A stretch of 64,000 nucleotides of DNA from Haliea salexigens DSM 19537 (GTDB taxonomy: Bacteria > Pseudomonadota > Gammaproteobacteria > Pseudomonadales > Halieaceae): contig NZ_AUHJ01000007.1 of the NCBI RefSeq assembly GCF_000423125.1, positions 149,902 to 213,901 on the forward strand, given 5' to 3'. Positions 19,838 to 27,628 of this stretch are shown here, piece by piece (position 1 is the first letter of the stretch; each line of letters begins with the position of its first letter). Made by a program: the position numbers and the translations under genes. The notes beneath the pieces are model-generated. The model was not told the DNA's origin, made no database searches, and saw only the letters and a list, made by a program, of their open reading frames with translations.

Positions 19838-20490
19838 CCTTCCTGCCCCTCACTCATTGCCGCAGCAGCCCGGACGCGCATTCTTTCTATGTGCATCATC
19901 CAGTCGTCCCCGTATCTCTTGACTGCCCAAAGAACCCGCTCATATGGCTCGTCCATCTCTCTCGCAAGACGCGCCACGCATACCTTTCTGCTGGCGCCGA
20001 CTCTGGCGAACACAGTCCGGCGCTGGTTGTGATATTGCTCTTTCAGCTTTATCCACTTGCAGTTCCCTGGTTCGTAGTTGCCGTTTACGTCAATCCTTTC
20101 AAGGGAGAACCCTTTTGGCATCTTCCCCATATCTTCAAGGAAGTTTTCAAAAACGCTCCACCGCTCGCAAACATGTATCCCTCTGCCGCCATAGTTTTTA
20201 TAGTCGGGCCGGTTTGGATTACCGCATCTTGACCGCATATTGTTCCAGCAAGCGTATGTGCGGGTGCGGTTCATGCCGTGTTTAATTGGCTTCTCCCTGC
20301 GGACTTCTGCATTAAGGCAGCCGCAGCTTTTCGAGTGCTCCGTCACAATGTCCGACTGAGTGATAACTTTTTTAGTCCCGCAATCGCAAAGGCACAGCCA
20401 CGCCGACCGACCTTTTATGCTTGGCGCTCTTTCGATAACCAACAGCCTGTTGTGCCGCTCTCCGGCTAGGTTACGTTTTGGCATTGTCAT
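19834..20490 (-). CDS. Phage HNH/AP2-like conserved protein
   Basis: 218 residues (possibly from the second ATG, MPKRNLAGER). A CxCxC-type segment (WLCLCDCGTKKV then SCGCL) is followed by YACWNNMRSRCGNP, YKNYGGRGIHVCERW and SLERIDVNGNYEPGNCKW. The last part resembles the core of HNH-type phage endonucleases, with an Asp-x-x-Gly-x-Tyr...Asn-Cys-x-Trp pattern. Such genes behave as mobile extras in phages. Nuclease activity is not shown by a clean HNH triad, so function stays open. Confidence 0.55.
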   Translation of the reverse strand: MTMPKRNLAGERHNRLLVIERAPSIKGRSAWLCLCDCGTKKVITQSDIVTEHSKSCGCLNAEVRREKPIKHGMNRTRTYACWNNMRSRCGNPNRPDYKNYGGRGIHVCERWSVFENFLEDMGKMPKGFSLERIDVNGNYEPGNCKWIKLKEQYHNQRRTVFARVGASRKVCVARLAREMDEPYERVLWAVKRYGDDWMMHIERMRVRAAAAMSEGQEG

Positions 20491-20806
20491 CTCCCATCGC
20501 TGCTGCCGCTCTTGTGATTACCCTGCGCGTGGCTGCGTGTTTGTCGGTGCCGAAGGTCTCTGTTGCCCGCAAAAGGTCTGAATACGCGCCTCGCGTCCAG
20601 CAGCTTGCTTCTATAGATTCGTTGAGATATTCAACATCAATCTCACAATCCACCATCAACCTGAAGGCGTCGGCGTCTGATTCGAGGGGGTTCCAGCAAA
20701 AGTCGGGCTTGTTCGGGTACTCCATGCACTGGTAGTCCTCGCGCCACTCCAGAACATACCCACCAGCCCTTGCCGCAGCCTCCAGTAGCTCCCTGTCGCC
20801 TATCAT
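20471..20806 (-). CDS. Conserved phage protein of unknown function
   Basis: 111 residues beginning MIGDRELLEAAARAGGYVLEW, a start seen in many small siphophage accessory proteins. It is acidic in the centre, with no membrane segment and no nameable motif. It overlaps its downstream neighbour by 20 bp and its upstream neighbour by 4 bp, so it belongs to the leftward operon. Confidence 0.6.
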   Translation of the reverse strand: MIGDRELLEAAARAGGYVLEWREDYQCMEYPNKPDFCWNPLESDADAFRLMVDCEIDVEYLNESIEASCWTRGAYSDLLRATETFGTDKHAATRRVITRAAAAMGDDNAKT

Positions 20807-21246
20807 TGTTGGTCCTCGGCGTCGCCCATATTCCGTGACAGGTCCTCCGGGTGAACCCCAAACAGTTGGGCCATAGGTTTCAGTAACGCGGTCCTCAGCT
20901 CGTGAATCTCGCCCTCGAGGTGGGCAATCCTGGCATCCTTCTCGCTCAATCCATCGTCAAACATTGCTCTGGCTGCGCAGTATGAATCATCGTCCACATA
21001 ATCCAGACTGCCGTAACCGGATAGGCTGTACCCGATAAGCTGGGCGAGCTGCTGCCGGTCGTCTTTCGTGAAGTCCATCACGGCAAGTTGGTTAAGCCCC
21101 ATCCCTCGTTCCGTCGCCCAATCCAGTAGGTGACTCACGATCGCGTTTTGCCTGAACCTCACAACTCCGCTGGCTGTGGTCACTATCGGCTGTATCGGGT
21201 TTTTTATCACTCCCCTGTCCTGCTCAATCACTGTTTCGCCTCCCAA
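20803..21246 (-). CDS. Conserved phage protein of unknown function
   Basis: 147 residues. The segments VVRFRQNAIVSHLLDWA, LNQLAVMDFTKDDRQQLAQL and IGYSLSGYGSLDYV recur in siphophage accessory proteins. The C-terminal half (DARIAHLEGEIHELRTALL) is a short coiled coil. The role is unknown. It overlaps both neighbours. Confidence 0.65.
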   Translation of the reverse strand: MGGETVIEQDRGVIKNPIQPIVTTASGVVRFRQNAIVSHLLDWATERGMGLNQLAVMDFTKDDRQQLAQLIGYSLSGYGSLDYVDDDSYCAARAMFDDGLSEKDARIAHLEGEIHELRTALLKPMAQLFGVHPEDLSRNMGDAEDQQ

Positions 21247-21494
21247 TCATGCGTATCAATAAACTCACCGCAGAGGTGATCCCTCGGTGTCAGGATGTGG
21301 CCTGCACGATCCGGCAAGCTGCAACCCTCCATACCCAGCATCGCTATCCTATCGCCACCAGACACCGGCGCCGACCTGGTGCACTCACCCACAACCGAGT
21401 TGTGGAACCGCCACCAGTCACACCCGGCACAGCAGGGGCCGTGCTTGCGGTAGAACTGGTCTACGAGCCTCCGCCTGTCCTGCTCTCTGCTCAT
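21228..21494 (-). CDS. Small cysteine-rich phage protein
   Basis: 88 residues with the cysteines CCAGCDWW, ECTRS, GCSLPD and LCGEF, spaced as in a small metal-binding or redox protein. I do not recognise the family with confidence. It overlaps the next gene by 19 bp and lies in the leftward operon. Confidence 0.55.
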   Translation of the reverse strand: MSREQDRRRLVDQFYRKHGPCCAGCDWWRFHNSVVGECTRSAPVSGGDRIAMLGMEGCSLPDRAGHILTPRDHLCGEFIDTHDWEAKQ

Positions 21495-21516
21495 GGCTCC
21501 ACTACCTCCCTGTCGG

Positions 21517-21687
21517 TCATGGGGCGTCCTCTAGGTGCTTTTCCACGATGGCGTCCAGCTCGGTGGCTTTTGCGATACACGCTGCCGCAATATCTCCAAC
21601 CAGCCGGCGGTCAAAAGACATGCCGCGCAGGTAGTTGGCTGCGCCTTCGATCGCGAGCAGAAGCTCTTCTTTAATTTCGTCATCCAT
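21517..21687 (-). CDS. Small phage protein, 56 residues
   Basis: ATG at 21687 to TGA at 21517-21519 (MDDEIKEELLLAIEGAANYL onward). It is predicted as two acidic helices. Its ATG overlaps the stop of the upstream hexapeptide-repeat gene (TGATG), which is the best evidence that it is translated. Function is unknown. Confidence 0.6.
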   Translation of the reverse strand: MDDEIKEELLLAIEGAANYLRGMSFDRRLVGDIAAACIAKATELDAIVEKHLEDAP

Positions 21688-22181
21688 CACTTATCCCCCT
21701 GTGCCTTATCCTGACTCATGCGAAGCCGAATAAACTGGATTAGAAGGCGGTATTCCTCTCCAATCTGGCCGTCCCCGTGGCTCCCTTCTACCGCAGTCGC
21801 GAACTGGTCAAGAGAGCCTTCGAAGCACCCGCGCGACACCTGTATGCCACCCTCTTTTGATCGCATTGCGGTGAGAGTGCCGTTTTCGCTTCCCACCTTG
21901 CTGATCCACACTAAGTCTGCATCGCCGGAGACCCGCGCATTGCCGTAGACCCGCGCATTGCCGTAGACCCGCGCATCGCCGGAGACCCACGCATTGCCGT
22001 AGACCACCGCATCGCCGGAGACCCACGCATCGCCCTCGTGACTCAGGTTACTTTCTTTCTCAATCCAGCCGCCAAGTTCGCCTTCACTGACACTGCCAAA
22101 GCTAACCAGTGCGCGGATTTGAAAGAGTTTTGTGCCGAAGCGAATCTTTATGTTCGTTGTTAGCTCGTACTTCTGGCTCAT
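21687..22181 (-). CDS. Phage protein with left-handed beta-helix hexapeptide repeats
   Basis: 164 residues from the ATG at 22181 (MSQKYELTTNIKIRFGTKLF). Residues 50-92 are six to seven hexapeptide pairs of the form GDAxVSG/GNAxVYG, expected to fold as a left-handed beta-helix. The flanks are an N-terminal beta region and an acidic C-terminal helix. Similar repeat proteins are common in phage accessory regions and their role is unknown. The DNA of the repeat is an 18-bp tandem array, so copy number can vary. Confidence 0.65.
   Translation of the reverse strand: MSQKYELTTNIKIRFGTKLFQIRALVSFGSVSEGELGGWIEKESNLSHEGDAWVSGDAVVYGNAWVSGDARVYGNARVYGNARVSGDADLVWISKVGSENGTLTAMRSKEGGIQVSRGCFEGSLDQFATAVEGSHGDGQIGEEYRLLIQFIRLRMSQDKAQGDK
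21919..22034. repeat. 18-bp tandem repeat coding for hexapeptides
   Basis: Six units of the type GCATYGCCGKAGACCCRC, plus a partial seventh, in direct array inside the beta-helix gene. Units differ at two to four positions in an alternating order, which suggests past expansion by slippage or recombination. Confidence 0.85.
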
Positions 22182-22606
22182 GTTTTTCCTCCTTTCTGGT
22201 TTTGTGTTGCGGCCTGTAGGGCGGCGCGTATACCGTGCCCGCTTCCGCTGTGAATAAACTCCCCGCTTGGCTGCGACTGGACTGTCACCCAATACGGTTT
22301 TTCTTCAAGCCAATCCAACCGCCCCGCATCAGCCTCCGCAGCGGCGAGGCTGTCGCGTAGCTCATCCCGCTGCGCCTTGATGCACTCTGGTCGGTTGCAG
22401 TGGTAACTGCACGTGTGGATGTCACCAGATGACGGCATCCGGCAGGCGCCTGCTGGATTTGAAGAGTGTGGATCATTACGCTCACAGTAGTCCAAGCAGG
22501 AGCACTGCTTGCCAAGCTTTCTGCGCGTCACATGATCGCAATTTCCGCCGCCCACGGCGCTGTGGGGCCTGTCCCTGTCGTAAAACCCACACTCGCACTT
22601 AATCAC
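22178..22606 (-). CDS. Phage protein with cysteine-rich N-terminus
   Basis: 142 residues. The first 75 contain many Cys and His (KCECGFYDRDRPHS, QCSCLDYCERND, HTCSYHCNRPEC) and look zinc-binding. The middle, DELRDSLAAAEADAGRLDWL, is a helical segment common to siphophage accessory proteins. It overlaps both neighbours by 4 bp. Function is unknown. Confidence 0.55.
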   Translation of the reverse strand: MIKCECGFYDRDRPHSAVGGGNCDHVTRRKLGKQCSCLDYCERNDPHSSNPAGACRMPSSGDIHTCSYHCNRPECIKAQRDELRDSLAAAEADAGRLDWLEEKPYWVTVQSQPSGEFIHSGSGHGIRAALQAATQNQKGGKT

Positions 22607-23028
22607 TCACCACCTCCCTGCGGGGCTGCTGGCAGGGGCATCCAGTGGGTGTATGGGGCCTCAGCAGACGGGCCGGTTACCGAGAAGTCTTCGCCGCCAA
22701 TACTGTAGCCACCAACGGCCATAAAGTGCTGATAGTTGTTCTCGTGGTTAGACCAACCACCTTCCTCAATGAAATCAAAGTCAATCCCGCCGTCTTCTCC
22801 GGGGATGAATACCATCACTAGTTCATCGTCTATTGGCAGTCTCTCGGTGACAGGTATCCACCCCTCCGGCACTGCTGGCCGTGACTCCGCAGCGGCGAGC
22901 TTGGCTTCGAGTGTGGCAATGTATCCTTCCGCGATATGCCACGGGGTCCAGTAGCCATCTTCCATTTGCACACATACGAAGTCCTTTGGGCCGCTCCACT
23001 CCAAGCCGTATCGAGCAAGGTCACTCAT
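22603..23028 (-). CDS. DUF551-type phage protein
   Basis: 141 residues from the ATG at 23028, which follows a GGAGAC ribosome site; the longer ORF start is less likely. The pattern WIPVTERLPIDDELVMVFIP and the C-terminal THWMPLPAAP is the DUF551 signature found in many phage accessory proteins. Residues near 40-55 form a short helix (ATLEAKLAAAE). Function is unknown. Confidence 0.7.
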   Translation of the reverse strand: MSDLARYGLEWSGPKDFVCVQMEDGYWTPWHIAEGYIATLEAKLAAAESRPAVPEGWIPVTERLPIDDELVMVFIPGEDGGIDFDFIEEGGWSNHENNYQHFMAVGGYSIGGEDFSVTGPSAEAPYTHWMPLPAAPQGGGE

Positions 23029-23563
23029 GGTGGCTGTCTCCTGTGGCTGCGAGCATGGCATCACGGCACGCGTTCCATCCTCCCGCGTAAAACTCCCAGT
23101 CGCGGCCTTTCTTTTCGTCTCTTTCTAGCGCCACCGGAATGGCTGCGCTGGGCGGGTGGCGGTAGAGGGGCTCTACAGTATCGAAGTCATCGGCAAGCGA
23201 CTGCGCGCCTGCCTTTGTCATATCAATGTCGGACACAACACCTCCGTGCACTACAGCCCACGCCACGGGCTCCGCGCTCCCCACCTCGGCGGCTGCTTCA
23301 AGCTTGTCTATCCTGTCCAGTAAGGCGAGGACTGCGACTGGGTTGGCGGCGGCTATGTAGGCTGCGTCAGAGTGCCGATCAATCCCGTGCGTGTCGTAAC
23401 TAGGTCCCCATTGCTTGCGATTGTTCTGGTTTGGCGTCTGTACCACTCTCCGTCCAGAGTCCGTGTATATGGCGTAAGCGGGCAGGTCTGACGCCACTTT
23501 CCATTCCCCTGGTGTTGCCTCCAGTGCAAGCTCCCGCAACTTCTCGCGCTTTTCTTTATTCAC
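23021..23563 (-). CDS. Ead/Ea22-like phage protein
   Basis: 180 residues from a GTG at 23563 with GGAG seven bases upstream. The run KLRELALEATPGEWKV, DAAYIAAANPVAVLALLDRI and DKLEAAAE is the usual Ead/Ea22-like pattern of lambdoid left-operon proteins. Its C-terminus, GWNACRDAMLAATG, is also typical. The function of this family is unknown. Confidence 0.7.
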   Translation of the reverse strand: MNKEKREKLRELALEATPGEWKVASDLPAYAIYTDSGRRVVQTPNQNNRKQWGPSYDTHGIDRHSDAAYIAAANPVAVLALLDRIDKLEAAAEVGSAEPVAWAVVHGGVVSDIDMTKAGAQSLADDFDTVEPLYRHPPSAAIPVALERDEKKGRDWEFYAGGWNACRDAMLAATGDSHHE

Positions 23564-23625
23564 GACTCCATCCCCCACGCCATCACCACTATCACCGCCA
23601 GGGCGGCCAATGTTTGCCAGTCCAT
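23560..23625 (-). CDS. Tiny membrane peptide, 21 residues
   Basis: ATG at 23625 preceded by GGAGATGGGT; MDWQTLAALAVIVVMAWGME then Ser and stop. It is almost wholly a single membrane helix. Its TGA overlaps the GTG of the Ead-like gene (GTGA), so the pair is coupled. It may be a genuine small membrane peptide or a leader for coupling. Confidence 0.5.
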   Translation of the reverse strand: MDWQTLAALAVIVVMAWGMES

Positions 23626-23678
23626 ACCCATCTCCTAAAAAGCCCCGCCGCCGGTTAGAGCAGGCGGGGAGTCTCCTG

Positions 23679-24074
23679 CTAGAACGGAATATTTTCGTCA
23701 TCAAACTGCTCTGGCATAGGCTGTGTGCGTGGCTGTGCTGCCTGCCGTGCCTGCTGTTTGGGCTCGCTGCTTGATAGCAATGTCAGGTCGTTCACGCGCA
23801 TCTTCAGCGTCTTTTGCGTGGAGCCATCCTGCCCGCGCCACTCATCCAGTTTGATTTCGCCAGACAAGCCGACCTGCGTTCCTTTGGTCAGATACTGGCA
23901 AAGGTTCTCGCTGGCTCGCTTCCCAAACAGGGCGCAACTCAACCAGGTTGTCACCTTCTTATCGCCATATCCGGAGTCAAACGCGGCGGTAAACTGCATT
24001 ACCGCATCACCGCTGGGCATGTACTTGAGTTCTGCGTCTTTCCCAAGCCTGGCTATCGTGTTGAATACGTTCAT
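23679..24074 (-). CDS. ssb: Phage single-stranded DNA-binding protein
   Basis: 131 residues: an OB-fold (FNTIARLGKDAELKYM, WLSCALFGKRASENLCQYL, GEIKLDEWRGQDGSTQKTL) and an acidic tail ending DDENIPF, the tip that recruits replication and repair proteins. It overlaps the exonuclease gene by 4 bp and forms a recombination module with the two upstream genes. Confidence 0.92.
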   Translation of the reverse strand: MNVFNTIARLGKDAELKYMPSGDAVMQFTAAFDSGYGDKKVTTWLSCALFGKRASENLCQYLTKGTQVGLSGEIKLDEWRGQDGSTQKTLKMRVNDLTLLSSSEPKQQARQAAQPRTQPMPEQFDDENIPF

Positions 24075-25699
24075 GCTGCTCTCTCCGAAAAGTCCATTTG
24101 CTTCAGCCAGTCGATTACGTTTGCTTCGCTGGCCTGGTAGTGGTCACACAGGGTTTTCAGTATTTCCTTGTCGGTTGGTCGATATGTCTTACTCCCCGCC
24201 GGCTTGGCGGGTGCAACCTCAACAGTCTTTGTGGCCTGCGGCTTCTCGGGCTCAGGGGCTGGCTTTGCCGCATCGAGCTCGGCCCGATCTATTGCCGCCT
24301 GATCCTCTTCAATCTCCCGCTGGCGCTGGGCTTCTACCCTGGCGGCTTCAGCTTCGGCTTTGGCCTTTTCCTCCGCGCGGATCTTCTCGCGCTCGGCCTC
24401 AAGCCTGGCTTCCTCTCGCTCTTTGTGCTCGCGTATGCGGTCCTTGATAACCAGCTTCAGGTGCTCATTGTCGGACAGGGCAAGCTGCTGGGCATCGGCA
24501 AACAGCGACTCATAGCCTTTGGCGTCGGTTCTCAGGGTTTCCACGTTCAACCTGATCTTATCGGCAATGGCGTTGGACTCGATCTTGGCGCGGGCCAGCT
24601 CGGTATCGACGGCATCATTCAGGCTGGTAATGGTTCGCTTGCCCTTCATGGCCCCGGCAAAGTCGGCTGCGATACTCGGGAGCTGGATCTTGCCCAGCGA
24701 GGCATTGACGGACGCGATATGATCCTGAAGTGCGGCCTTGCCCTTCGCCAGAATCTCATTGCGCCGGTTTTCCTTCTCTGCCTTCAGCAGCTTCTGCGCC
24801 ATCAGCCTGTTGTCGCGGGCCATCGCGTGAAGCATGTCTTTGGTGCGCTTGAAGGCGTCCACGGCAGATACCATTGACAGCACGGTAGCCTCTGCGCCAT
24901 CCAGTGCAGATTCCGCTTTCTCCAGCGTCTTGATCTGTGAATCGAGGTCGGCAAAGTCCTGATCCGTTTGCGGGGAGGTGATAAGCCGGTTGTCTATGAA
25001 GTCCCGCAGCGCCGCCTCAAATACCTTGAGGTTGTCCACAATCTCCAGGCTGCCGGATACCTGGGCGGATACTGATGGCAGCTGAGTTACAGCCTCGCCA
25101 ACAGGCGCGGCGGTCTGCTCAACGTGCTCATAGTTGGCAAGGTCTTTGTCGAATTGCTTCCAACCTGCCATCAAAGCGGCGGTATCGTCTTTGTTTGGCG
25201 TAACCCAGCAGCACACCGTATTATCCTCTGTTCCATCCGTGACCATGTATAGGCACTTCTCGGCACCGCTGACGGCGAGCTGGTGGACAACCTGCCAGTA
25301 ATCATCCTTGGGTGTGAGGCCATCGCGCACAGTGTTGGCCTTGGCCTCATTCCACTGCTTGCACTCCCAAATCACATCTTCCAGCATCGTGACGCCATCG
25401 AAGCTCGCAAGCAGGTAGCCGTCCTCATTGGTGGCGGTCGCCGGGTACAGCTCCTGGCCTATGACTTCCTCGGCAATTGGGCGGGCCAGTGCCTCGACTT
25501 CGTGACCCCGTGCAAATAGGACGTTCTCTGTCCACTCGCTGAATTCCTTTTCGCTGCCGGTGGCCTTCATGCGCAGCAGCTCATTGCGGGAAACCTTTTT
25601 GCTGGCGCCCATCATGGCGGGAGCCTCACTGGCGGTGTGGTATTGCGCGCGGGCCGCTTTCCACTCGTCGCTGCCCTGGACTGCATCAATGATGTTCAT
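24071..25699 (-). CDS. YqaJ/lambda-exonuclease-like recombination nuclease
   Basis: 542 residues. The first 200 match the YqaJ viral recombinase fold: SDEWKAARAQYHTASEAPAM, FARGHEVEALARPIAEEV, then the active-site run LLASFDGV ... IWECKQWN with Asp, Glu and Lys. Residues 220-470 are helical with long coiled coils (LEAEREKIRAEEKAKAEAEA), and the C-terminus has a small KTYRPTDKEILKTLCDHY domain. It would degrade one strand of double-stranded ends to feed the annealing protein. The long helical extension is more than the nuclease alone needs. Confidence 0.85.
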   Translation of the reverse strand: MNIIDAVQGSDEWKAARAQYHTASEAPAMMGASKKVSRNELLRMKATGSEKEFSEWTENVLFARGHEVEALARPIAEEVIGQELYPATATNEDGYLLASFDGVTMLEDVIWECKQWNEAKANTVRDGLTPKDDYWQVVHQLAVSGAEKCLYMVTDGTEDNTVCCWVTPNKDDTAALMAGWKQFDKDLANYEHVEQTAAPVGEAVTQLPSVSAQVSGSLEIVDNLKVFEAALRDFIDNRLITSPQTDQDFADLDSQIKTLEKAESALDGAEATVLSMVSAVDAFKRTKDMLHAMARDNRLMAQKLLKAEKENRRNEILAKGKAALQDHIASVNASLGKIQLPSIAADFAGAMKGKRTITSLNDAVDTELARAKIESNAIADKIRLNVETLRTDAKGYESLFADAQQLALSDNEHLKLVIKDRIREHKEREEARLEAEREKIRAEEKAKAEAEAARVEAQRQREIEEDQAAIDRAELDAAKPAPEPEKPQATKTVEVAPAKPAGSKTYRPTDKEILKTLCDHYQASEANVIDWLKQMDFSERAA

Positions 25700-26508
25700 A
25701 CAATTTCTCCCTCTTTCGCCGCACAGTTGCGGATAGTGTTTTTCTGCTGGTCGCTCAGTGGTGCTTTGGACTGAATCATGGCTATGATCTGGTCCGGGGT
25801 TTTCTTCTTGTCGTCAATCGCCTTCTTCCATGCCGGAAGGTTCTTGGCAAACTGGTCGTCAGGGTAGGGAGCAGGCGGCTGCCTGCCGTTGGTGGGCTGC
25901 TCTACCGGGTCCAGGTACTCAGGCGGCAGATCCTCAATGTCCTGCGTGAAGCAATCGCTTGCTGCGGTGGCGGTCAATACCGCATCAACCAGGGCGCGCT
26001 TCTTGGCCATCTTGAGGATCGTGTTGGCAAGGTCTGATGGCTCGGTCCTGATCTGCTGCTTCTTGAAGTTCGGCTTACCCTGATAGCCGCGCGTCCACTT
26101 CTCGCGCTTGCGGTCTGACGGGGCTTCGTCAAATTCCTCTTTGCAGATAGCGTTGCGCCATTTGTACTTTTCCTCGCTGCTGGAACACTCGCCAATCCCG
26201 GCCCCAACAAAATGACCAGAGGGAGATACCAGCCGCACCTTTACCTGATAGCGGATCTGGTCGTCGTCGCTCAGGTCGGTAATGTCAGGGTCTGCCGACA
26301 GTCGAAAAGCAGACATGATTTTTTCAGCTCCAGGCTTGTAAAGGCTCGGCTCCTTGCAGCCCGGAATGACCCCGTAGTGAACATTCTTCTGCATTATGTG
26401 GTCCAGCACATCCTTGATCACCCCAACCTGCTGGCGCAACTCTGCCGACCGCATGGGGGCCAGGCTACGGTTGTCTGCCGGGTGTTGCACGACTACGTTA
26501 TTCATCAC
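25696..26508 (-). CDS. Probable phage recombinase / single-strand annealing protein
   Basis: 270 residues. Conserved-looking blocks are VHYGVIPGCKEPSLYKPGAE, GIGECSSSEEKYKWRNAIC and SDLANTILKMAKKRALVDAV. This family is widespread in siphophages and usually left unnamed. Its place next to a YqaJ exonuclease and SSB, in one overlapping operon, is where lambda has Red-beta. I therefore infer a DNA-annealing role. The family assignment itself is not certain. Confidence 0.6.
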   Translation of the reverse strand: MMNNVVVQHPADNRSLAPMRSAELRQQVGVIKDVLDHIMQKNVHYGVIPGCKEPSLYKPGAEKIMSAFRLSADPDITDLSDDDQIRYQVKVRLVSPSGHFVGAGIGECSSSEEKYKWRNAICKEEFDEAPSDRKREKWTRGYQGKPNFKKQQIRTEPSDLANTILKMAKKRALVDAVLTATAASDCFTQDIEDLPPEYLDPVEQPTNGRQPPAPYPDDQFAKNLPAWKKAIDDKKKTPDQIIAMIQSKAPLSDQQKNTIRNCAAKEGEIV

Positions 26509-26792
26509 CCAGCCCTCCGGTTAGCGGTCACAATGTCGCCTGAAACCAGTTCATCACGGAACGCCTGCATTTCTTTTTGCAGGTCGTACCCGCCCCCGCC
26601 GAAGTGCCCCAATTCCATGTACATTGCGTTCTCTGCAGCCAGCACATCACTGGGCGCGAACTGGCTTATAGTGCGCCCATCAAGTGTCGCGTTTTTCAGG
26701 CCGTCTATGCGCCCGCACCCGTCTCCGCAGTCGCTGAAACTAATATGCTTCAACGGCACCTCAAGCGTTACAGTTACAAATTTCTCTCTCAT
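26505..26792 (-). CDS. Phage protein of unknown function
   Basis: 95 residues starting MREKFVTVTLEVPLKHISFS, with a beta-rich first half containing DCGDGCGRIDGLK and an acidic helical second half. It overlaps both neighbours by 4 bp in the leftward operon. I do not recognise it. Confidence 0.5.
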   Translation of the reverse strand: MREKFVTVTLEVPLKHISFSDCGDGCGRIDGLKNATLDGRTISQFAPSDVLAAENAMYMELGHFGGGGYDLQKEMQAFRDELVSGDIVTANRRAG

Positions 26793-27025
26793 GCGTATGC
26801 CCTCAGTTCTGGCCCAGGATCTGCAGCCTGGAATGATTCATCTTCAAGTTTTTCGTCAACGGCCTCGTAGAGCTCGGCCTTGCGCGTTTCGCTGATACCC
26901 TGCATCAGATTGCTCTTCACAGGAGAGGCAGATTCGATGACATAATCTGTGTCGCCAAAGTCGCCCTCTGTAGGCGCAAGCAGGCACTCAACCTCGCACC
27001 ACGCCATAACCGTCACTTTCTTCAC
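26789..27025 (-). CDS. Phage protein of unknown function
   Basis: 78 residues from a GTG at 27025 with GGAGGT eight bases before it; an upstream ATG is not supported by a ribosome site. It begins VKKVTVMAWCEVECLL and ends with an acidic tail. The GTGA overlap with the preceding small membrane gene supports the start. Function is unknown. Confidence 0.5.
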   Translation of the reverse strand: MKKVTVMAWCEVECLLAPTEGDFGDTDYVIESASPVKSNLMQGISETRKAELYEAVDEKLEDESFQAADPGPELRAYA

Positions 27026-27168
27026 AGCGCACCTCCAAGCCAGAAGTAGACGCTGATACCACCCCAAGCAAAGCTGACTACAGCAACAGGAAAGACCTTC
27101 CAGAAGGCCTCCATGGGCTTGGGGTATGCCATTCGTCGGTCAGGGAACATATATTTCACGTCATTCAC
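27022..27168 (-). CDS. Small phage membrane protein, 48 residues
   Basis: GTG at 27168 preceded by AGGAGG at seven bases. The C-terminal half (WKVFPVAVVSFAWGGISVYF) is one membrane helix. It shares GTGA overlaps with both neighbours, strong evidence that it is translated in the operon. Function is unknown. Confidence 0.6.
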   Translation of the reverse strand: MNDVKYMFPDRRMAYPKPMEAFWKVFPVAVVSFAWGGISVYFWLGGAL

Positions 27169-27401
27169 GCCGCTACCTCCTGCACCGGCTGGAGCGCAAA
27201 AACGCGCACACCAAGTGCCTCAAAGTAGTATTCAGTGTTCTTGTCGCTGTACGGCGCTGTGTTGTGCTGCGGGAAAGCTGCCATAAAGCCAACCAGGCTC
27301 ATTTGCACAAGCCACTGGTCGTCATGGCCGCGCATGACACTGATAACGCCGTCCGGGATTTCCATATCACCCAGCGCGCCGATCACCTGATAAATGTTCA
27401 T
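27165..27401 (-). CDS. Phage protein of unknown function
   Basis: 78 residues from the ATG at 27401 (MNIYQVIGALGDMEIPDGVI). No membrane segment and no recognised motif. The start overlaps the stop of the tiny membrane peptide upstream (ATGA), which is why it is preferred over the longer reading. Confidence 0.5.
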   Translation of the reverse strand: MNIYQVIGALGDMEIPDGVISVMRGHDDQWLVQMSLVGFMAAFPQHNTAPYSDKNTEYYFEALGVRVFALQPVQEVAA

Positions 27402-27478
27402 ACCAAAAGCCCCGCGATAGTGATGACCAGTGCCAGCCCGAAGGCCACGCCAATCAGAATGTTTGCTATTGAGATCAT
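27398..27478 (-). CDS. Tiny membrane peptide, 26 residues, first gene of the leftward operon
   Basis: ATG at 27478 after GGAG. The product MISIANILIGVAFGLALVIT plus six residues is a single membrane helix. It is the promoter-proximal gene of the leftward operon, where lambda has N; it is not N-like in sequence. Coupled to the next gene through ATGA. Confidence 0.5.
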   Translation of the reverse strand: MISIANILIGVAFGLALVITIAGLLV

Positions 27479-27519
27479 TTCGTTCTCCCGGCCCGGTTGT
27501 TGTCGGGCATGTAAGTACT

Positions 27520-27558
27520 ATAACCAAAGTTATTATAATATGCAATAACCCGAGTTAT
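27520..27558. promoter_or_regulatory. Left operator pair and leftward early promoter
   Basis: Two copies of the repressor palindrome lie at 27520-27533 (ATAACCAAAGTTAT) and 27545-27558 (ATAACCCGAGTTAT). Between them is ATTATAAT, whose minus-strand TATAAT at 27534-27539 can serve as the -10 box of a leftward promoter. Binding of CI or Cro here would silence the operon from 27478 to the integrase. Confidence 0.75.
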
Positions 27559-27586
27559 ATTTATTTTGGGAGAAAATTGGGGGCAC

Positions 27587-27610
27587 AAAAAAGCCCGCAC
27601 TTGGCGGGCT
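27587..27610 (-). terminator. Intrinsic terminator of the repressor transcript
   Basis: On the minus strand the arms AGCCCGC and GCGGGCT around a 5-base loop are followed by six T residues. It lies just after the zinc-ribbon membrane gene and before the left promoter, so it separates the lysogenic transcript from the lytic left operon. Confidence 0.85.
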
Positions 27611-27628
27611 CTGGATTACTGTTTGGCG

